Source: UBA10329 sp964500205
GTDB lineage: Bacteria; Bacteroidota; Bacteroidia; UBA10329
Direction of reading: 5' to 3'
DNA: 64,000 nt
NCBI GenBank assembly: GCA_964500205.1
Contig: CAZCNS010000002.1
Coordinates: 1-64,000, forward strand
Position numbers and translations under genes: made by a program
Part shown: in pieces, positions 1 to 8,366 of the stretch
Layout: each line of letters begins with the position of its first letter
Numbering within the stretch: the first letter of the stretch is position 1
Notes under the pieces: generated by a model
What the model was told of the DNA's origin: nothing
The model's database searches: none
What the model saw: only the letters and a program-made list of their open reading frames with translations

Positions 1-376
1 CGCTCACCACCCATGCACAGGCCGTGTTGTCGAACGTGGCGGTCTCCCAGCACTCAGTAGGTGGAACAGGGTCTTGCGCACCTGTCACCACCCATGCGCA
101 GGCCGTGTTGTCGAACGTGGCGGTCTCCCAGCACTCGGTCGCAGGCGCGGGGTCCTGTGTGCCGCTCACCACCCATGCACAGGCCGTGTTGTCGAACGTG
201 GCGGTCTCCCAGCACTCGGTCGCAGGCTGCGGGTCCTGTGCGCCTGTCACCACCCATGCGCAGGCCGTGTTGTCGAACGTGGCGGTCTCCCAGCACTCGG
301 TCGCAGGCTGAGGGTCCTGTGTGCCTGTCACCACCCATGCGCAGGCCGCGTTATCGAAAGTGGCGGTCTCATAGCA
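1..376 (-). repeat. 81-bp in-frame tandem repeat
   Basis: Four full 81-bp units (376-296, 295-215, 214-134, 133-53) and a partial fifth (52-1) encode 27-residue repeats inside the secreted protein. The three innermost copies differ by only a few bases, whereas the first unit, nearest the N-terminus, is more diverged (CYETATFDNAAC instead of CWETATFDNTAC). Near-identity of internal copies points to recent copy-number change. Confidence 0.95.
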
Positions 377-1522
377 AGCCAATGCTGGCTGAGGAGGGAC
401 AGGCAATACTACCACCTCTACCTGATCTTGAGACTGACAAGGAGGAGCACCAATGCTATAGCTGATCCAGTGAGATCCAGCTCCCGCAGCACTTGGATTA
501 AAAAGTCCGCTCTCACTGATACCGGGGCCGGCCCACTGTCCTCCGACAGATGCCGCTTCATATTGCACGGCTGGAGCTGAGGCGCAGAAGGGCCCTAAGG
601 GAGTGATGGTTGCGTCAGGTGGCCCTGTCTGAGCACCTGGAGGCGGAGCGAGATCCAAAGTGAACTGCGTGGATATGCCGGACCAATTCTCCACCACTAT
701 CATCAGGACATCTCCTGCATTGACATCAGGGGAGGGAACAGCCGAAACGCACGGGAAGACTGAACCGAACTGATTACATCCCGATGAGGATGAGGCATAA
801 TTACAACCGATTTGGTTTGCACTTAGGTCTATGGCCGTACAAGGATCCTGGCCATCCGGTATCCGGAAGATGGCCACATCCAGAAATCCTCCTCCCCCAT
901 CACCTTCAATGAGCAGCTGCAAGGGACCGCTCTGGGTTATGTACAGCACGATGTAAGCGTAATTCGGACCGAAGAAATCCAAACAGGTGCTAACCTGATT
1001 GCCCGGAGTGGAAAATCCGAAAGGACCTGCCGTACCCTGTGTACAGATGGTCACATCGGTATTGCAACCATCCCCGGTCTGAACAGGCGGGGTGCAGGTA
1101 ATCTCAAGATTCACACAACTACTGCTACCAGCACAAGGGTATTCATCGAGTGCTATGGTAGCCGTGCCTGTGTAGGTCGCTTGCCATACGATCTGTGACT
1201 GAAGGCCACAGAAATCGTCATTGTAAGCCACGGATGTGCCCGAAGCATTGAACAGCGTGAGCTGAGTGTCGAATGCTGGCGGGCCGGGCGGCTGGTTACA
1301 AGTTGAGATAGTATAGTTGAAACCCTCTACCACTTCAATTTGAACAGACTGTCCGCCATACACGCAGTTCAACGTGTAAGTACCCGGACATGCGGGAGTG
1401 CCATTAGCAACCACTACATTGTCATTCGGGCATTGTCCGAATGCTGCAGCGCAAGCGACAACCAAGCTTACCCAAGCTTGGACGCAAGACAGCGCAATTT
1501 TTCGGATCGTAGAAAACTCCAT
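1..1522 (-). CDS. Large secreted repeat protein, N-terminal part (runs off window)
   Basis: The minus frame is open from an ATG at 1522 to the window edge, about 507 codons, with no stop; the gene is 3'-truncated by the window. It starts with a signal peptide (MEFSTIRKIALS, then a hydrophobic stretch ending AAAFGQ). About 350 Cys- and Gly-rich residues follow, in the style of Bacteroidota extracellular beta-sandwich modules (for example FNYTISTC, LTLFNASGTS, LLIEGDGGGG). Then come tandem 27-residue units of the form CWETATFDNTACAWVVTG plus QDPQPATE. This unit type is familiar from very large Bacteroidota secreted proteins that end in a T9SS sorting domain, but that end is not visible here. 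No other in-frame ATG lies between the upstream stop and 1522. Function unknown; surface or adhesin-like by inference. Confidence 0.8.
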   Translation of the reverse strand, partial: MEFSTIRKIALSCVQAWVSLVVACAAAFGQCPNDNVVVANGTPACPGTYTLNCVYGGQSVQIEVVEGFNYTISTCNQPPGPPAFDTQLTLFNASGTSVAYNDDFCGLQSQIVWQATYTGTATIALDEYPCAGSSSCVNLEITCTPPVQTGDGCNTDVTICTQGTAGPFGFSTPGNQVSTCLDFFGPNYAYIVLYITQSGPLQLLIEGDGGGGFLDVAIFRIPDGQDPCTAIDLSANQIGCNYASSSSGCNQFGSVFPCVSAVPSPDVNAGDVLMIVVENWSGISTQFTLDLAPPPGAQTGPPDATITPLGPFCASAPAVQYEAASVGGQWAGPGISESGLFNPSAAGAGSHWISYSIGAPPCQSQDQVEVVVLPVPPQPALACYETATFDNAACAWVVTGTQDPQPATECWETATFDNTACAWVVTGAQDPQPATECWETATFDNTACAWVVSGTQDPAPATECWETATFDNTACAWVVTGAQDPVPPTECWETATFDNTACAWVVS

Positions 1523-1718
1523 GCTCGGATCACGCCAACGGTCACAACCTAATTCGACAGAAACTATATCCGTTCCAAATGGTACGACAAAATCCCAGTG
1601 TACAAATCTAATTTGTTGAAAATCAAATTATAACATACTCTTAACGCCTAATTGCAACTGTTCAAACAGCGAAAAGAGCCTGTTTTAATCAGCGTCCACC
1701 TGTAATTTTGCGATAACA

Positions 1719-1752
1719 AGAAGGGCCACCCCGTTGCCGGGGCGGCCCTTCT
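1719..1752 (-). terminator. Rho-independent-like terminator of the 1774-2508 gene
   Basis: A strong GC-rich hairpin pairs AGAAGGGCC (1719-1727) with GGCCCTTCT (1744-1752) and has further pairing inside. It lies about 20 nt beyond the stop codon of the minus-strand gene ending at 1774. On the minus strand it is followed by a short T-rich stretch. Confidence 0.7.
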
Positions 1753-1773
1753 CCTTAAGGCATGGTGAAGCGT

Positions 1774-2508
1774 TCAGCCGATCACCACGGTCACCTCCAT
1801 GCTCCACGGCCCGCTCTTGGAGGGCGTCACCGTGTTCACATAGCGCGCCTTCACGTGCAGCATGCGGCCCTGATGGCCCAGCTCCTCGATGAAGCGGGCA
1901 CGGGTGCGCAGCAGGGTCATAGAAGCGATGACCGGAGCGCTCGGCAGGCCACCGCTCATGTCCACGTTGCGCGGCATCACGGGCTGCACATCCATGATGC
2001 GCATTTGCAGCTCCACCCCGCTGCTGTCGGGGTGCATCCGCACCCTGCCATCGGTGTCGGGCATGCGCACCTCGAACTGCACCCGGCCCCCGCCTATGGC
2101 CTTCAGGGCCACCTTGGGCAGCATCTGAATGGCCGGACGTGTGCCCCTGCCCTCGCGTGGGCGCAGGCCCATGGCCCGCTTCACGTCAAACGGTATGGCG
2201 GGGTTGTTCACCAGATAGCCCTGCACCAGTTGGCGCAGGAAGGCCGTGTATTCCTGGCGGCCTTCCCGGTGGGCCACCACCTGCTGGGGCGTGCGCACCT
2301 CGCGGTTCACAATGGTGCCGAACAACTGCGCATAGGCGGTGCTGCGGCTCTGCAGCTCTGTGGTCAGGTTGGCCGGAACGCCCCATTGGGCGCCATTGGC
2401 CACCACCTGCCCGGTGAGGAACTGCTCGAAGATGTAGAACTTCTCCGTTCTACTCGGAATGTAAGAGTTTGACATTTTACTTTCTGTTTTTAAGGTTAGG
2501 TACTTCAT
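1774..2508 (-). CDS. Conserved-looking hypothetical protein, 244 aa
   Basis: Not recognised. The reading frame is GC-rich with regular codon use and ends just before a good terminator, so it is very likely a real gene. There is no signal peptide and no membrane segment. The N-terminal half is helical in character (YIFEQFLTGQVV, YTAFLRQLVQGYLVNN); the C-terminal half looks like a beta domain, with a fibronectin-like ending (HVKARYVNTVTPSKSGPWS). A second ATG at 2475 (MSNSYIPSR) follows an A-rich stretch (GAAAGTAAA) and is a reasonable alternative start, giving 233 aa. It stands alone, with about 1.2 kb of non-coding DNA upstream. Confidence 0.75.
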   Translation of the reverse strand: MKYLTLKTESKMSNSYIPSRTEKFYIFEQFLTGQVVANGAQWGVPANLTTELQSRSTAYAQLFGTIVNREVRTPQQVVAHREGRQEYTAFLRQLVQGYLVNNPAIPFDVKRAMGLRPREGRGTRPAIQMLPKVALKAIGGGRVQFEVRMPDTDGRVRMHPDSSGVELQMRIMDVQPVMPRNVDMSGGLPSAPVIASMTLLRTRARFIEELGHQGRMLHVKARYVNTVTPSKSGPWSMEVTVVIG

Positions 2509-3679
2509 TGGCGATGGGACATGCCCTTCCCATCCGCCTGCCTGTGGAGGGCCGGTCGTCAGACACGGCCCCCGGCAGGGGGCCTATACGGGCGGTCAGA
2601 GGTGGTGCGGCACGGAGGCCATCCATGCCGCGCACCTGACCGGTGGCAAAACGGAGGGGCGGCACGTGTGGCCTCGGCATGTCCCCATGTGCCTGCGGCT
2701 GTGGTCATGGGCCCATGACCGCACACCGCGCACCGGACACCCCGCAGGGCCGCCCCTTATCACCGCCCGCAGCGCATCGCCTTTTGCAAGGAGGATGCGA
2801 CCCGGACGGATGTCGCTGGAAAGTCCAGTCGGTCTTTACGTCATTTATGTGGCATAAACGCCCGCTTCGTTCTGTGTTGAAGCTCCTTCGCTATGTAGTG
2901 AAGCTTTTTCCTTATGTAGTGAAGACTCTTCGCTATGTAGTGAAGCTTCTTCCTTATGTAGTGAAAACTCTTCGCTACGTAGCGAAGCTTTTTCCTTATG
3001 TAGTGAAAACTCTTCGCTATGTAGTGAAGCTCCTTCCTTATGTAGTGAAAACTCTTCGCTACATAGTGAAGCTCCTTCACTATGTAGTGAAGTCCGTTGG
3101 TCTCATGGGGCAGCTCCCTCGGTGCAGGCGCCTGGGTGGCGCTCTGACGTTGGGAGCAGCTGCCCGAGACAGGCCGCTGGTCTTTCCATCATTTCAAAGA
3201 ACCCCGTCCATTATAGACAGATACAACGCTTATGGAATGTCGCATCATGTAGAGTGCGCTATCCGTTCGCTATTGGATGATGCAAAAATATAGGGAAGAA
3301 ACGGCATAAGTGGAACGAAACAATTAACATTCGGGAGCAGTTTTAAACACCAATTGTCACTAATTAAACATATGTCGATTACTCGCGCTGCAACCCTTGT
3401 CCCCACTGGGTTTCAGAGGGGTGGCCACCTGCCGATGAGCCTTGCTGCCAAGGGCTGTGCCGACCAGCCGGAACGGCCTGCGGAGGCCGAAGTACCTTCA
3501 ACGTTTCAAAAAGGGCAGGCGGTGGATGGGGCGGTGTGGGGGGTGGGCCGTCTGTTCTGAAAAGGATGGGTGCTTTTTTTGGGGCCGTAAATAGGTTACG
3601 GTCTACGGTATTCCCTTTGCGTTCTGTCTTTGACAGTATGTAAGTTCACCGCCCATTAACCACAAATCCTATAGCCCTC
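2509..3679. other. Long non-coding stretch upstream of the defence island
   Basis: About 1.17 kb with no convincing gene. It contains the 21-bp palindromic array at 2883-3092, an AT-rich stretch around 3290-3380, and GC-rich sequence at 3400-3560. The reading frames here are either by-products of the 21-bp repeat or lack family features. It forms the left boundary of the island starting at 3680. Confidence 0.6.
2883..3092. repeat. Tandem array of ten 21-bp palindromic units
   Basis: Ten consecutive 21-bp units without spacers. Two types largely alternate: a palindromic type built on CTTCRCTAYGTAGYGAAG, and a half-palindromic type reading TTCCTTATGTAGTGAAR. One unit holds a perfect 18-bp palindrome, CTTCGCTACGTAGCGAAG (about 2973-2990). 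As 21 is divisible by 3, both strands stay open and encode heptads (YVVKTLR on plus, HYIAKSF on minus), but no start context or flanking coding sequence supports translation. It could be an array of protein-binding sites or a simple repeat expansion. Confidence 0.9.
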
Positions 3680-5530
3680 ATGAAACTCAACCGCATCTTA
3701 GACCAGCTCAACTCGTTCGAGAAGAACTCCTTTTTGAAAATCATAGATGTGCTTCTGGCATCAAAGCCCAGGAATGCCAAGGAGATTGAGCGAATCTTGA
3801 GTGCCAACAACAGGGACATCAAGAATGCCGATCATCAGAATATCGCAGCGGTGTTCAACCTGCTGGAAGATGAGTTCATTGAGCACATCAGCAAGGAGTT
3901 CCTTAACACATCATCGCAGTTTGACGTGCTCATTGACATCATCACCAGAGAGGGCAGCGGGATAGTGAAGCTGGATTGGTTCTCACGATTGTATGACAAG
4001 GAGTGCAAGACCATTTCTAAAAAGGTGAAGGACCTTCAAGCAGCGATTGAGGGTGAGAAGTCAGAGATTGATGAGCAACGCAAGCGGGATTACCAGATCT
4101 ATCGGGGGTGTTTGAAGACCGCTTACTTCAATGATGAAGCTAACAACCTTGACAAAAAGGTCAGTGCGGATGAGCTTTCCATTCTATTGACTCTTGTGGA
4201 GCAACTGGAATTGGGGCAGGAAGAAGTCAAGCTGATCAACTACTCCATCATACCGTTGAAGCAGATGGAGGTGGACAAGGTTGTGAACGACCTCAAGAAT
4301 GTCGGAGCGATTTTCTATTCGAAGAAAACGAACACGATCTATGTGGCTGATGAGGTGGCGAGAGTCCTTCGCAAAGTGCGCGGCAAGGTTGTGGCCGACA
4401 AATACTATCGCAGAGTGCTAAGGCAATTGAGGGATGCCCAGATCAACATGATATGCAAGAAGCACGGGTTGGACTGGCGTTTGAGCACTGACGACAAAAT
4501 CAATCAAATCATAAAGTGTGGCGTTCCCTTCAACACAGTGCTGAGTCAGGACATCTTCAAGGATGACGTGAAGCTCTTAGAGCGAAGGAAATTCATCAAT
4601 GAACTCTGTGACGAGAAGCTATTGATCAGTCCTTCATTGAAAGGATCGACCATAGATGAGAAGATTAACAACCTGGTAGCCTATTTCGAAGAGGTCGACA
4701 AGGATGACCGCATTGGCATCTCACATGATGGATTTGACAAGATGTTGGCCGAGCTGGGTGAATCTTTACCGAAGCTCAACAATCTGGTGAGGGCCGAATA
4801 TGAATGGCAGGAAGAGAACGTGCTGAAAGGCGCTTATCTCTTGGACTACAATATCAAACCGAGAGATTTGCTTGAACTCCTCCCTGAATCAGACCTTCTC
4901 GAATTCTGTAAGGCTCGCTCAATCAAGTCGAGAGGTGATCTGGTGGCAAATATCCTCGAGAACTATAAGGATGCCGAGAACCTTTATCTGGAGAACTATC
5001 ACCGCATTGGCGCAAGGGACTTGGCCGGCTTGAAAGAGAATGGCATAGTAATCAAAGAAGCTGACCTCGGGGTGAAGTTTGAGGAACTGACGAGGCTGAT
5101 TCTAACCAAGCTCGGTTTTGATGTTGACGAGAAACTTCGAAAGTCACTCAATACTGCGAAGGACCAGATTGACATTGTAGTCCGTCTATCAGAAGATGAG
5201 CTGATTATCATTGAATGCAAATCTGCCAAGGACAGCGGATACAACAAATTCAGTTCTGTTTCCCGCCAGTTGAAGTCCTATGTGCACTTAGCGCAGTCAA
5301 AGAATTTCAAGGTGGTCAAGTCTCTGTTGGTCGCCCCCGAATTCAGCGATGATTTTGTCAAGGAATGCGGTTTAGAGTATGAACTCAACTTGTCCCTGCT
5401 CAGTGCATCCGGCCTTGTGAAAATTCTCAATGGCTTCAAGAAGTCACGCCACAAGCAACTGCCGCACACGCTGCTAATGAAGGATGTTCTGATTCAAGAA
5501 GATCGGATTCTGAAAGCGATAGAGAAGTAA
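3680..5530 (+). CDS. SAP-like / PD-(D/E)XK (Mrr-like) nuclease, 616 aa
   Basis: The C-terminal ~150 residues match the Mrr-like restriction endonuclease pattern: VKFEELTRLILTKLGF with Glu468/469, then DQIDIVV (Asp498) and IIIECK (Glu512, Lys514), the D...ExK active site of the PD-(D/E)XK fold. Upstream are one or two SAP-like helix-extended-helix segments, one at about 410-435 (SDLLEFCKARSIKSRGDLVANIL). The N-terminal ~250 residues are helical and charged and not recognised. No methyltransferase lies beside it, so it may act alone or on modified or foreign DNA; that is inference from the fold and from the neighbouring toxin and defence genes. The gene looks more AT-rich than its neighbours, which suggests transfer. 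The start follows AT-rich sequence, and no better start is visible. Confidence 0.72.
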   Translation: MKLNRILDQLNSFEKNSFLKIIDVLLASKPRNAKEIERILSANNRDIKNADHQNIAAVFNLLEDEFIEHISKEFLNTSSQFDVLIDIITREGSGIVKLDWFSRLYDKECKTISKKVKDLQAAIEGEKSEIDEQRKRDYQIYRGCLKTAYFNDEANNLDKKVSADELSILLTLVEQLELGQEEVKLINYSIIPLKQMEVDKVVNDLKNVGAIFYSKKTNTIYVADEVARVLRKVRGKVVADKYYRRVLRQLRDAQINMICKKHGLDWRLSTDDKINQIIKCGVPFNTVLSQDIFKDDVKLLERRKFINELCDEKLLISPSLKGSTIDEKINNLVAYFEEVDKDDRIGISHDGFDKMLAELGESLPKLNNLVRAEYEWQEENVLKGAYLLDYNIKPRDLLELLPESDLLEFCKARSIKSRGDLVANILENYKDAENLYLENYHRIGARDLAGLKENGIVIKEADLGVKFEELTRLILTKLGFDVDEKLRKSLNTAKDQIDIVVRLSEDELIIIECKSAKDSGYNKFSSVSRQLKSYVHLAQSKNFKVVKSLLVAPEFSDDFVKECGLEYELNLSLLSASGLVKILNGFKKSRHKQLPHTLLMKDVLIQEDRILKAIEK

Positions 5531-5676
5531 GAGAGTATAATGCGAGATTATTGCAAGCCCGTAACACAAGCGGGGATTTCGCACCTGTGCCCTTCGCGGG
5601 TTTCGAGGCGGCCTACAAGGAACTGAAGGAGAAGCTACGGCCGATGGTGTATGAGTTGGGTTTTTTGAGGGGGTAG
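5531..5676 (+). pseudogene. 3' remnant of a lost gene after the nuclease gene
   Basis: Directly after the nuclease stop codon the same frame stays open for 48 codons without a start. It reads as a plausible protein end (FAGFEAAYKELKEKLRP then MVYELGFLRG and stop at 5676). The absence of an ATG and the protein-like composition suggest the C-terminus of a deleted gene. The parent family was not identified. Confidence 0.4.
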
Positions 5677-5706
5677 GGAAAAGATAAGAATTAGAGGTTT
5701 CAAACT

Positions 5707-5756
5707 ATGATCGCCCTGCTGGAAACCGACAGGCTGATGAGGGAGGTGGATGGGGT
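5707..5756 (+). repeat. Direct repeat copy R1 (3'-end fragment of a lost gene)
   Basis: This 50-bp segment encodes IALLETDRLMREVDGV and is nearly identical to 7611-7660 and 9525-9574. It is closed by a stop at 5760-5762 and lies 9 bp before the HipA-like kinase gene. The three copies have the same orientation and bracket two gene cassettes. Confidence 0.85.
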
Positions 5757-5765
5757 GATGTAGAG

Positions 5766-6548
5766 ATGATACCAGTGCATCAGATACACCAGATGTTGGA
5801 GCCGCTGCGAGGCGGCACCACGCGGCCGTGGTTGGGGCTGGTGGATGATGGTGGGCCATTGCCGCAGGAGTATGTGGTGAAGCTGTTCAGTGCCCACGAC
5901 CTGTCGCAGGCCAACTATGTAGCAGCAGAGGTGATGGGGTCGGTGCTGTGCAAGGAGTTTGACATCGACACTCCTGATTTCTGTCTGGTGGAGTTCACAG
6001 AGCAGACGGGCATCAATTGCCCGGCCGCATTCTCTGCAAGACTGAGAGAGACCACGTATCCACAGCCATGGTTCGCATCACGTTCTGAGCTTCCGAATGC
6101 CGAATTCACGCACAGACTTTTGAAACGCGTGCTGCCGATGAAGGAGGATGCGGCCACGCTTTTCGCGTTCGACTGCCTCATATTGAACACAGACCGCAAG
6201 AAGGGCAAACCGAACCTTTTGCTGAATGATGGCAAGGTGATGGCCATAGACCATGAGCGGGCATTTGCCTTTCACAATCCAGCGAGTGCTCACTGTCTGC
6301 CATTGGTCAAGCAGCATGTGCTATATCCGCTTGTGCGCAGGCTGCATAAGAAAGAGGGAGCGGCCATGTTCGACACTTTTCACGAGTATCTGCGCATCTT
6401 GGACCTCAACCCATGGCTCCGTGCCTTGGACGATCTCGAACATTACGACATGGGGTTCGTTCACCGTTCGGCATGGGAGAAATACCTGCAAAGGCAGAAA
6501 TCTGACCCCGGCCGCCTCATTGAATCGCTAAGTTTGCTGCTGAAATGA
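5766..6548 (+). CDS. HipA-like kinase (HipA_2 type), 260 aa
   Basis: A compact HipA-fold Ser/Thr kinase, shorter than classic HipA (about 440 aa) and lacking its N-terminal subdomain. Visible kinase elements are an ATP-binding lysine in YVVKLF (Lys39), a catalytic loop NTDRKKGKPN (Asp143, Asn150) and a metal-binding IDHERAF motif (Asp162). The substrate is unknown. It overlaps the next gene (DUF3037) by 4 bp. HipA_2/DUF3037 neighbours are a recurrent pair in bacteria, so the two products probably work together. The pair sits between repeat copies R1 and R2 in the toxin/defence island. No HipB-like DNA-binding antitoxin is present. Confidence 0.75.
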   Translation: MIPVHQIHQMLEPLRGGTTRPWLGLVDDGGPLPQEYVVKLFSAHDLSQANYVAAEVMGSVLCKEFDIDTPDFCLVEFTEQTGINCPAAFSARLRETTYPQPWFASRSELPNAEFTHRLLKRVLPMKEDAATLFAFDCLILNTDRKKGKPNLLLNDGKVMAIDHERAFAFHNPASAHCLPLVKQHVLYPLVRRLHKKEGAAMFDTFHEYLRILDLNPWLRALDDLEHYDMGFVHRSAWEKYLQRQKSDPGRLIESLSLLLK

Positions 6549-7423
6549 CGGCCCACCTCCTCTATTCGGTCCTGACGTACCGCCACAATCACATTGCCAA
6601 CGAGCAGGTGAATGTGGGGGTGCTGGCTGTTTTCCCTGATAACGGGGAGGTGTTTTTCCTGCTGCCGGAACATGTTGCGCTCAAGAGGAGGCTGCTGCAT
6701 CTGTATCCTGACGCAGCGCACAATACGGTGTGGGGGTATCTGAAATCGTTTGATAAGCAGGCCGAGCGCATCAGCGGGAAACTGGGCGGCTATCTGGGCA
6801 ATTTTGGGAATCTGGTGAGTGAGCAGTTCCTTACGGACAACGGCTCTTCGCTGCAATTCTCAGCATTGGAGGCCGCACCGCTTTGGAAAAGCCATGAGGA
6901 GAGTCTTGCGCTGTTGCAGCACCGCTTCCTTTCGGGTTATGGTGCAGTCCCTAAAAATCGCGAGGTGGTCTATAACGAGGCGTACATAGCCCGGCAGGTG
7001 AAGCATCTCATCACGGATGCATTCAGCAAAGTGAAGGGTAAAGACGTGCAGCTGTACCTAAAGGAGGAGAAAGTGGAGATCAAAGCAGGGGCTGCCAAGA
7101 TCACTGCGCCTCAGCAATGGAAGAACGGCACTCTGAACCTGATACACCCTCTCTCGCTGGATCTCAAGACCTCAGATATCATTAACAACAAGTGTCTCTC
7201 ACTTTCAAAGTCGGCTGAACTCCTCAGTGGCAGGGCGAAGGAAGACAACCTGTGCTTCCATGTGGTGGTTTCAGCCCCACAGGACAGCTCCCTCAAGGAG
7301 GCTTATGAAGAGTCTGTGGCGGTACTTGAGGCGGGGAATGATGATGTCGTCAAAGTGTATCGCCCCGAATCTTGGGAGAAGTATGCCAAGGAAGTGGTCA
7401 AGAAAGCGGTGGCTCTTGTTTGA
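6545..7423 (+). CDS. DUF3037 family protein, partner of the HipA-like kinase, 292 aa
   Basis: The N-terminal part (LYSVLTYRHNHIANEQVNVGVLAVF) carries the DUF3037 signature of a hydrophobic start followed by an N-E-x-x-N-V-G-V core. The rest is mixed alpha/beta with no recognised catalytic motif. It starts inside the last codons of the kinase gene (ATGA overlap), so the two are translationally coupled. The biochemical role of DUF3037 is not established. By position it could neutralise the kinase or deliver a substrate to it; this is inference only. Confidence 0.7.
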   Translation: MTAHLLYSVLTYRHNHIANEQVNVGVLAVFPDNGEVFFLLPEHVALKRRLLHLYPDAAHNTVWGYLKSFDKQAERISGKLGGYLGNFGNLVSEQFLTDNGSSLQFSALEAAPLWKSHEESLALLQHRFLSGYGAVPKNREVVYNEAYIARQVKHLITDAFSKVKGKDVQLYLKEEKVEIKAGAAKITAPQQWKNGTLNLIHPLSLDLKTSDIINNKCLSLSKSAELLSGRAKEDNLCFHVVVSAPQDSSLKEAYEESVAVLEAGNDDVVKVYRPESWEKYAKEVVKKAVALV

Positions 7424-7526
7424 TCAGCTTTCTCAACGACTGCTTGAGGTTCCCCGAGCTATGCTACGCGGCAGACGCGAGATTCCGCCACCCGGACAAA
7501 AGCGGGGCAGATTATCAGGTGACAGC

Positions 7527-7550
7527 CTGCCCTGAACTTATCGAAGGGTC
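7527..7550. repeat. Short REP-like dispersed repeat
   Basis: The segment contains CCCTGAACTTATCGAAGGG, an imperfect inverted repeat of a type commonly found between or inside genes of environmental bacteria (variants of CCCTTCGACAAGCTCAGGG). It interrupts the frame of the gene remnant that continues at 7548. Confidence 0.5.
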
Positions 7551-7674
7551 TTCGTCACCAACTGGTATGGACTTACCGCAGCGGAGGACATCGCCCACTA
7601 TCAGCGCATCATAATGGCCTTGAAGGAGACGGACAGGCTGATGAGGGAGGTGGATGGGGTGGGTGTTGCGTACT
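7548..7674 (+). pseudogene. Direct repeat copy R2, longer 3' remnant of the lost gene
   Basis: An open segment with no start reads VFVTNWYGLTAAEDIAH, continues through a MALKETDRLMREVDGV core, and stops at 7672-7674. The core 7611-7660 matches R1 and R3. The 5' part (GAGGACATCGCCCACT) is shared only with R3. Its YGLTxxE phrase resembles C-terminal ends of N6-adenine methyltransferase-type R-M proteins, but this is a weak resemblance. It separates the HipA/DUF3037 cassette from darTG. Confidence 0.6.
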
Positions 7675-7744
7675 GATGGCCTTGTGTGAATTGAACATGA
7701 TAAGGTGGTGAGAGAGAGGAAATGATAGAACTTGCGCAGGTAGT

Positions 7745-8362
7745 ATGACACAGATATTCCGCATCACGCACATTGACAACCTGCCGTTCATACTTCGGCA
7801 TGGGCTTCACTGTCCCAATGCGGAGGTGACCGACCCCGATTTCGTCCCTATCGGTTACCCGACCCTTATCGCGTACCGCAGCAACAGGGCCGTGCCTGTG
7901 GAACCGGGAGGAATGCTGGCCGACTATGTGCCATTCTATCTCTGGCCCAAGAGCCCGATGCTCTATGTGATCCATCGGGGAAATGACCCGGAGGTGATCA
8001 GCACGCCACAGAAGGACATTATCTATCTGGTGAGCAGTTTCGAGGCATTGCAGGAACATGGATGCAGGTTCGTTTACACCGACCGCCATGCCAAGCTGGA
8101 GTATGCTGTGTTTCACAACGACCCGACTCAGATAGACCGCCTCAACTGGCCACTCATCAAGACGGACGAATGGGGACGGCAGTACGGGGCGGAGCGAAAG
8201 GAGCTGAAACAGGCGGAGTGCCTTGTTCACCGTTATGTGCCATTGGAGGCGTTGCTTGGCATTGCGGTGATGACGGAGGAGAGTGCGGCCGTTGTGAACG
8301 GCCACCTGTTGAATTCGGGATGTCCGTTGAGCGTGAAAGTGAAGCCTACATTCTACTTTTGA
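7745..8362 (+). CDS. darT: DarT-type DNA ADP-ribosyltransferase toxin
   Basis: DarT toxins use NAD+ to ADP-ribosylate thymidine in single-stranded DNA and act in toxin-antitoxin and anti-phage defence. Recognisable here are the N-terminal NAD-binding segment FRITHIDNLPFILRHGL, the central DYVPFYLWPKSPMLYVI block typical of the family, and the late QAECLV motif whose Glu158 is the expected catalytic residue. The length of 205 aa is normal. The darG antitoxin gene starts 4 bp after the stop, in the usual toxin-first order. Confidence 0.92.
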   Translation: MTQIFRITHIDNLPFILRHGLHCPNAEVTDPDFVPIGYPTLIAYRSNRAVPVEPGGMLADYVPFYLWPKSPMLYVIHRGNDPEVISTPQKDIIYLVSSFEALQEHGCRFVYTDRHAKLEYAVFHNDPTQIDRLNWPLIKTDEWGRQYGAERKELKQAECLVHRYVPLEALLGIAVMTEESAAVVNGHLLNSGCPLSVKVKPTFYF

Positions 8363-8366
8363 CGAA

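Noticed and set aside
24..580. Several overlapping frames on both strands with regular repeats
   Set aside because: They mirror the 81-bp repeat in other frames; only the minus frame from 1522 has a signal peptide and continues past the repeat.
2883..3092. Possible CRISPR array
   Set aside because: The units are contiguous 21-mers with no unique spacers, and no cas gene is nearby.
2643..3293. 216-codon plus frame and a 79-codon minus frame with heptads (YVVKTLR / HYIAKSF)
   Set aside because: They exist because the repeat length is a multiple of 3; both strands are open, and there is no leader or family feature outside the array.
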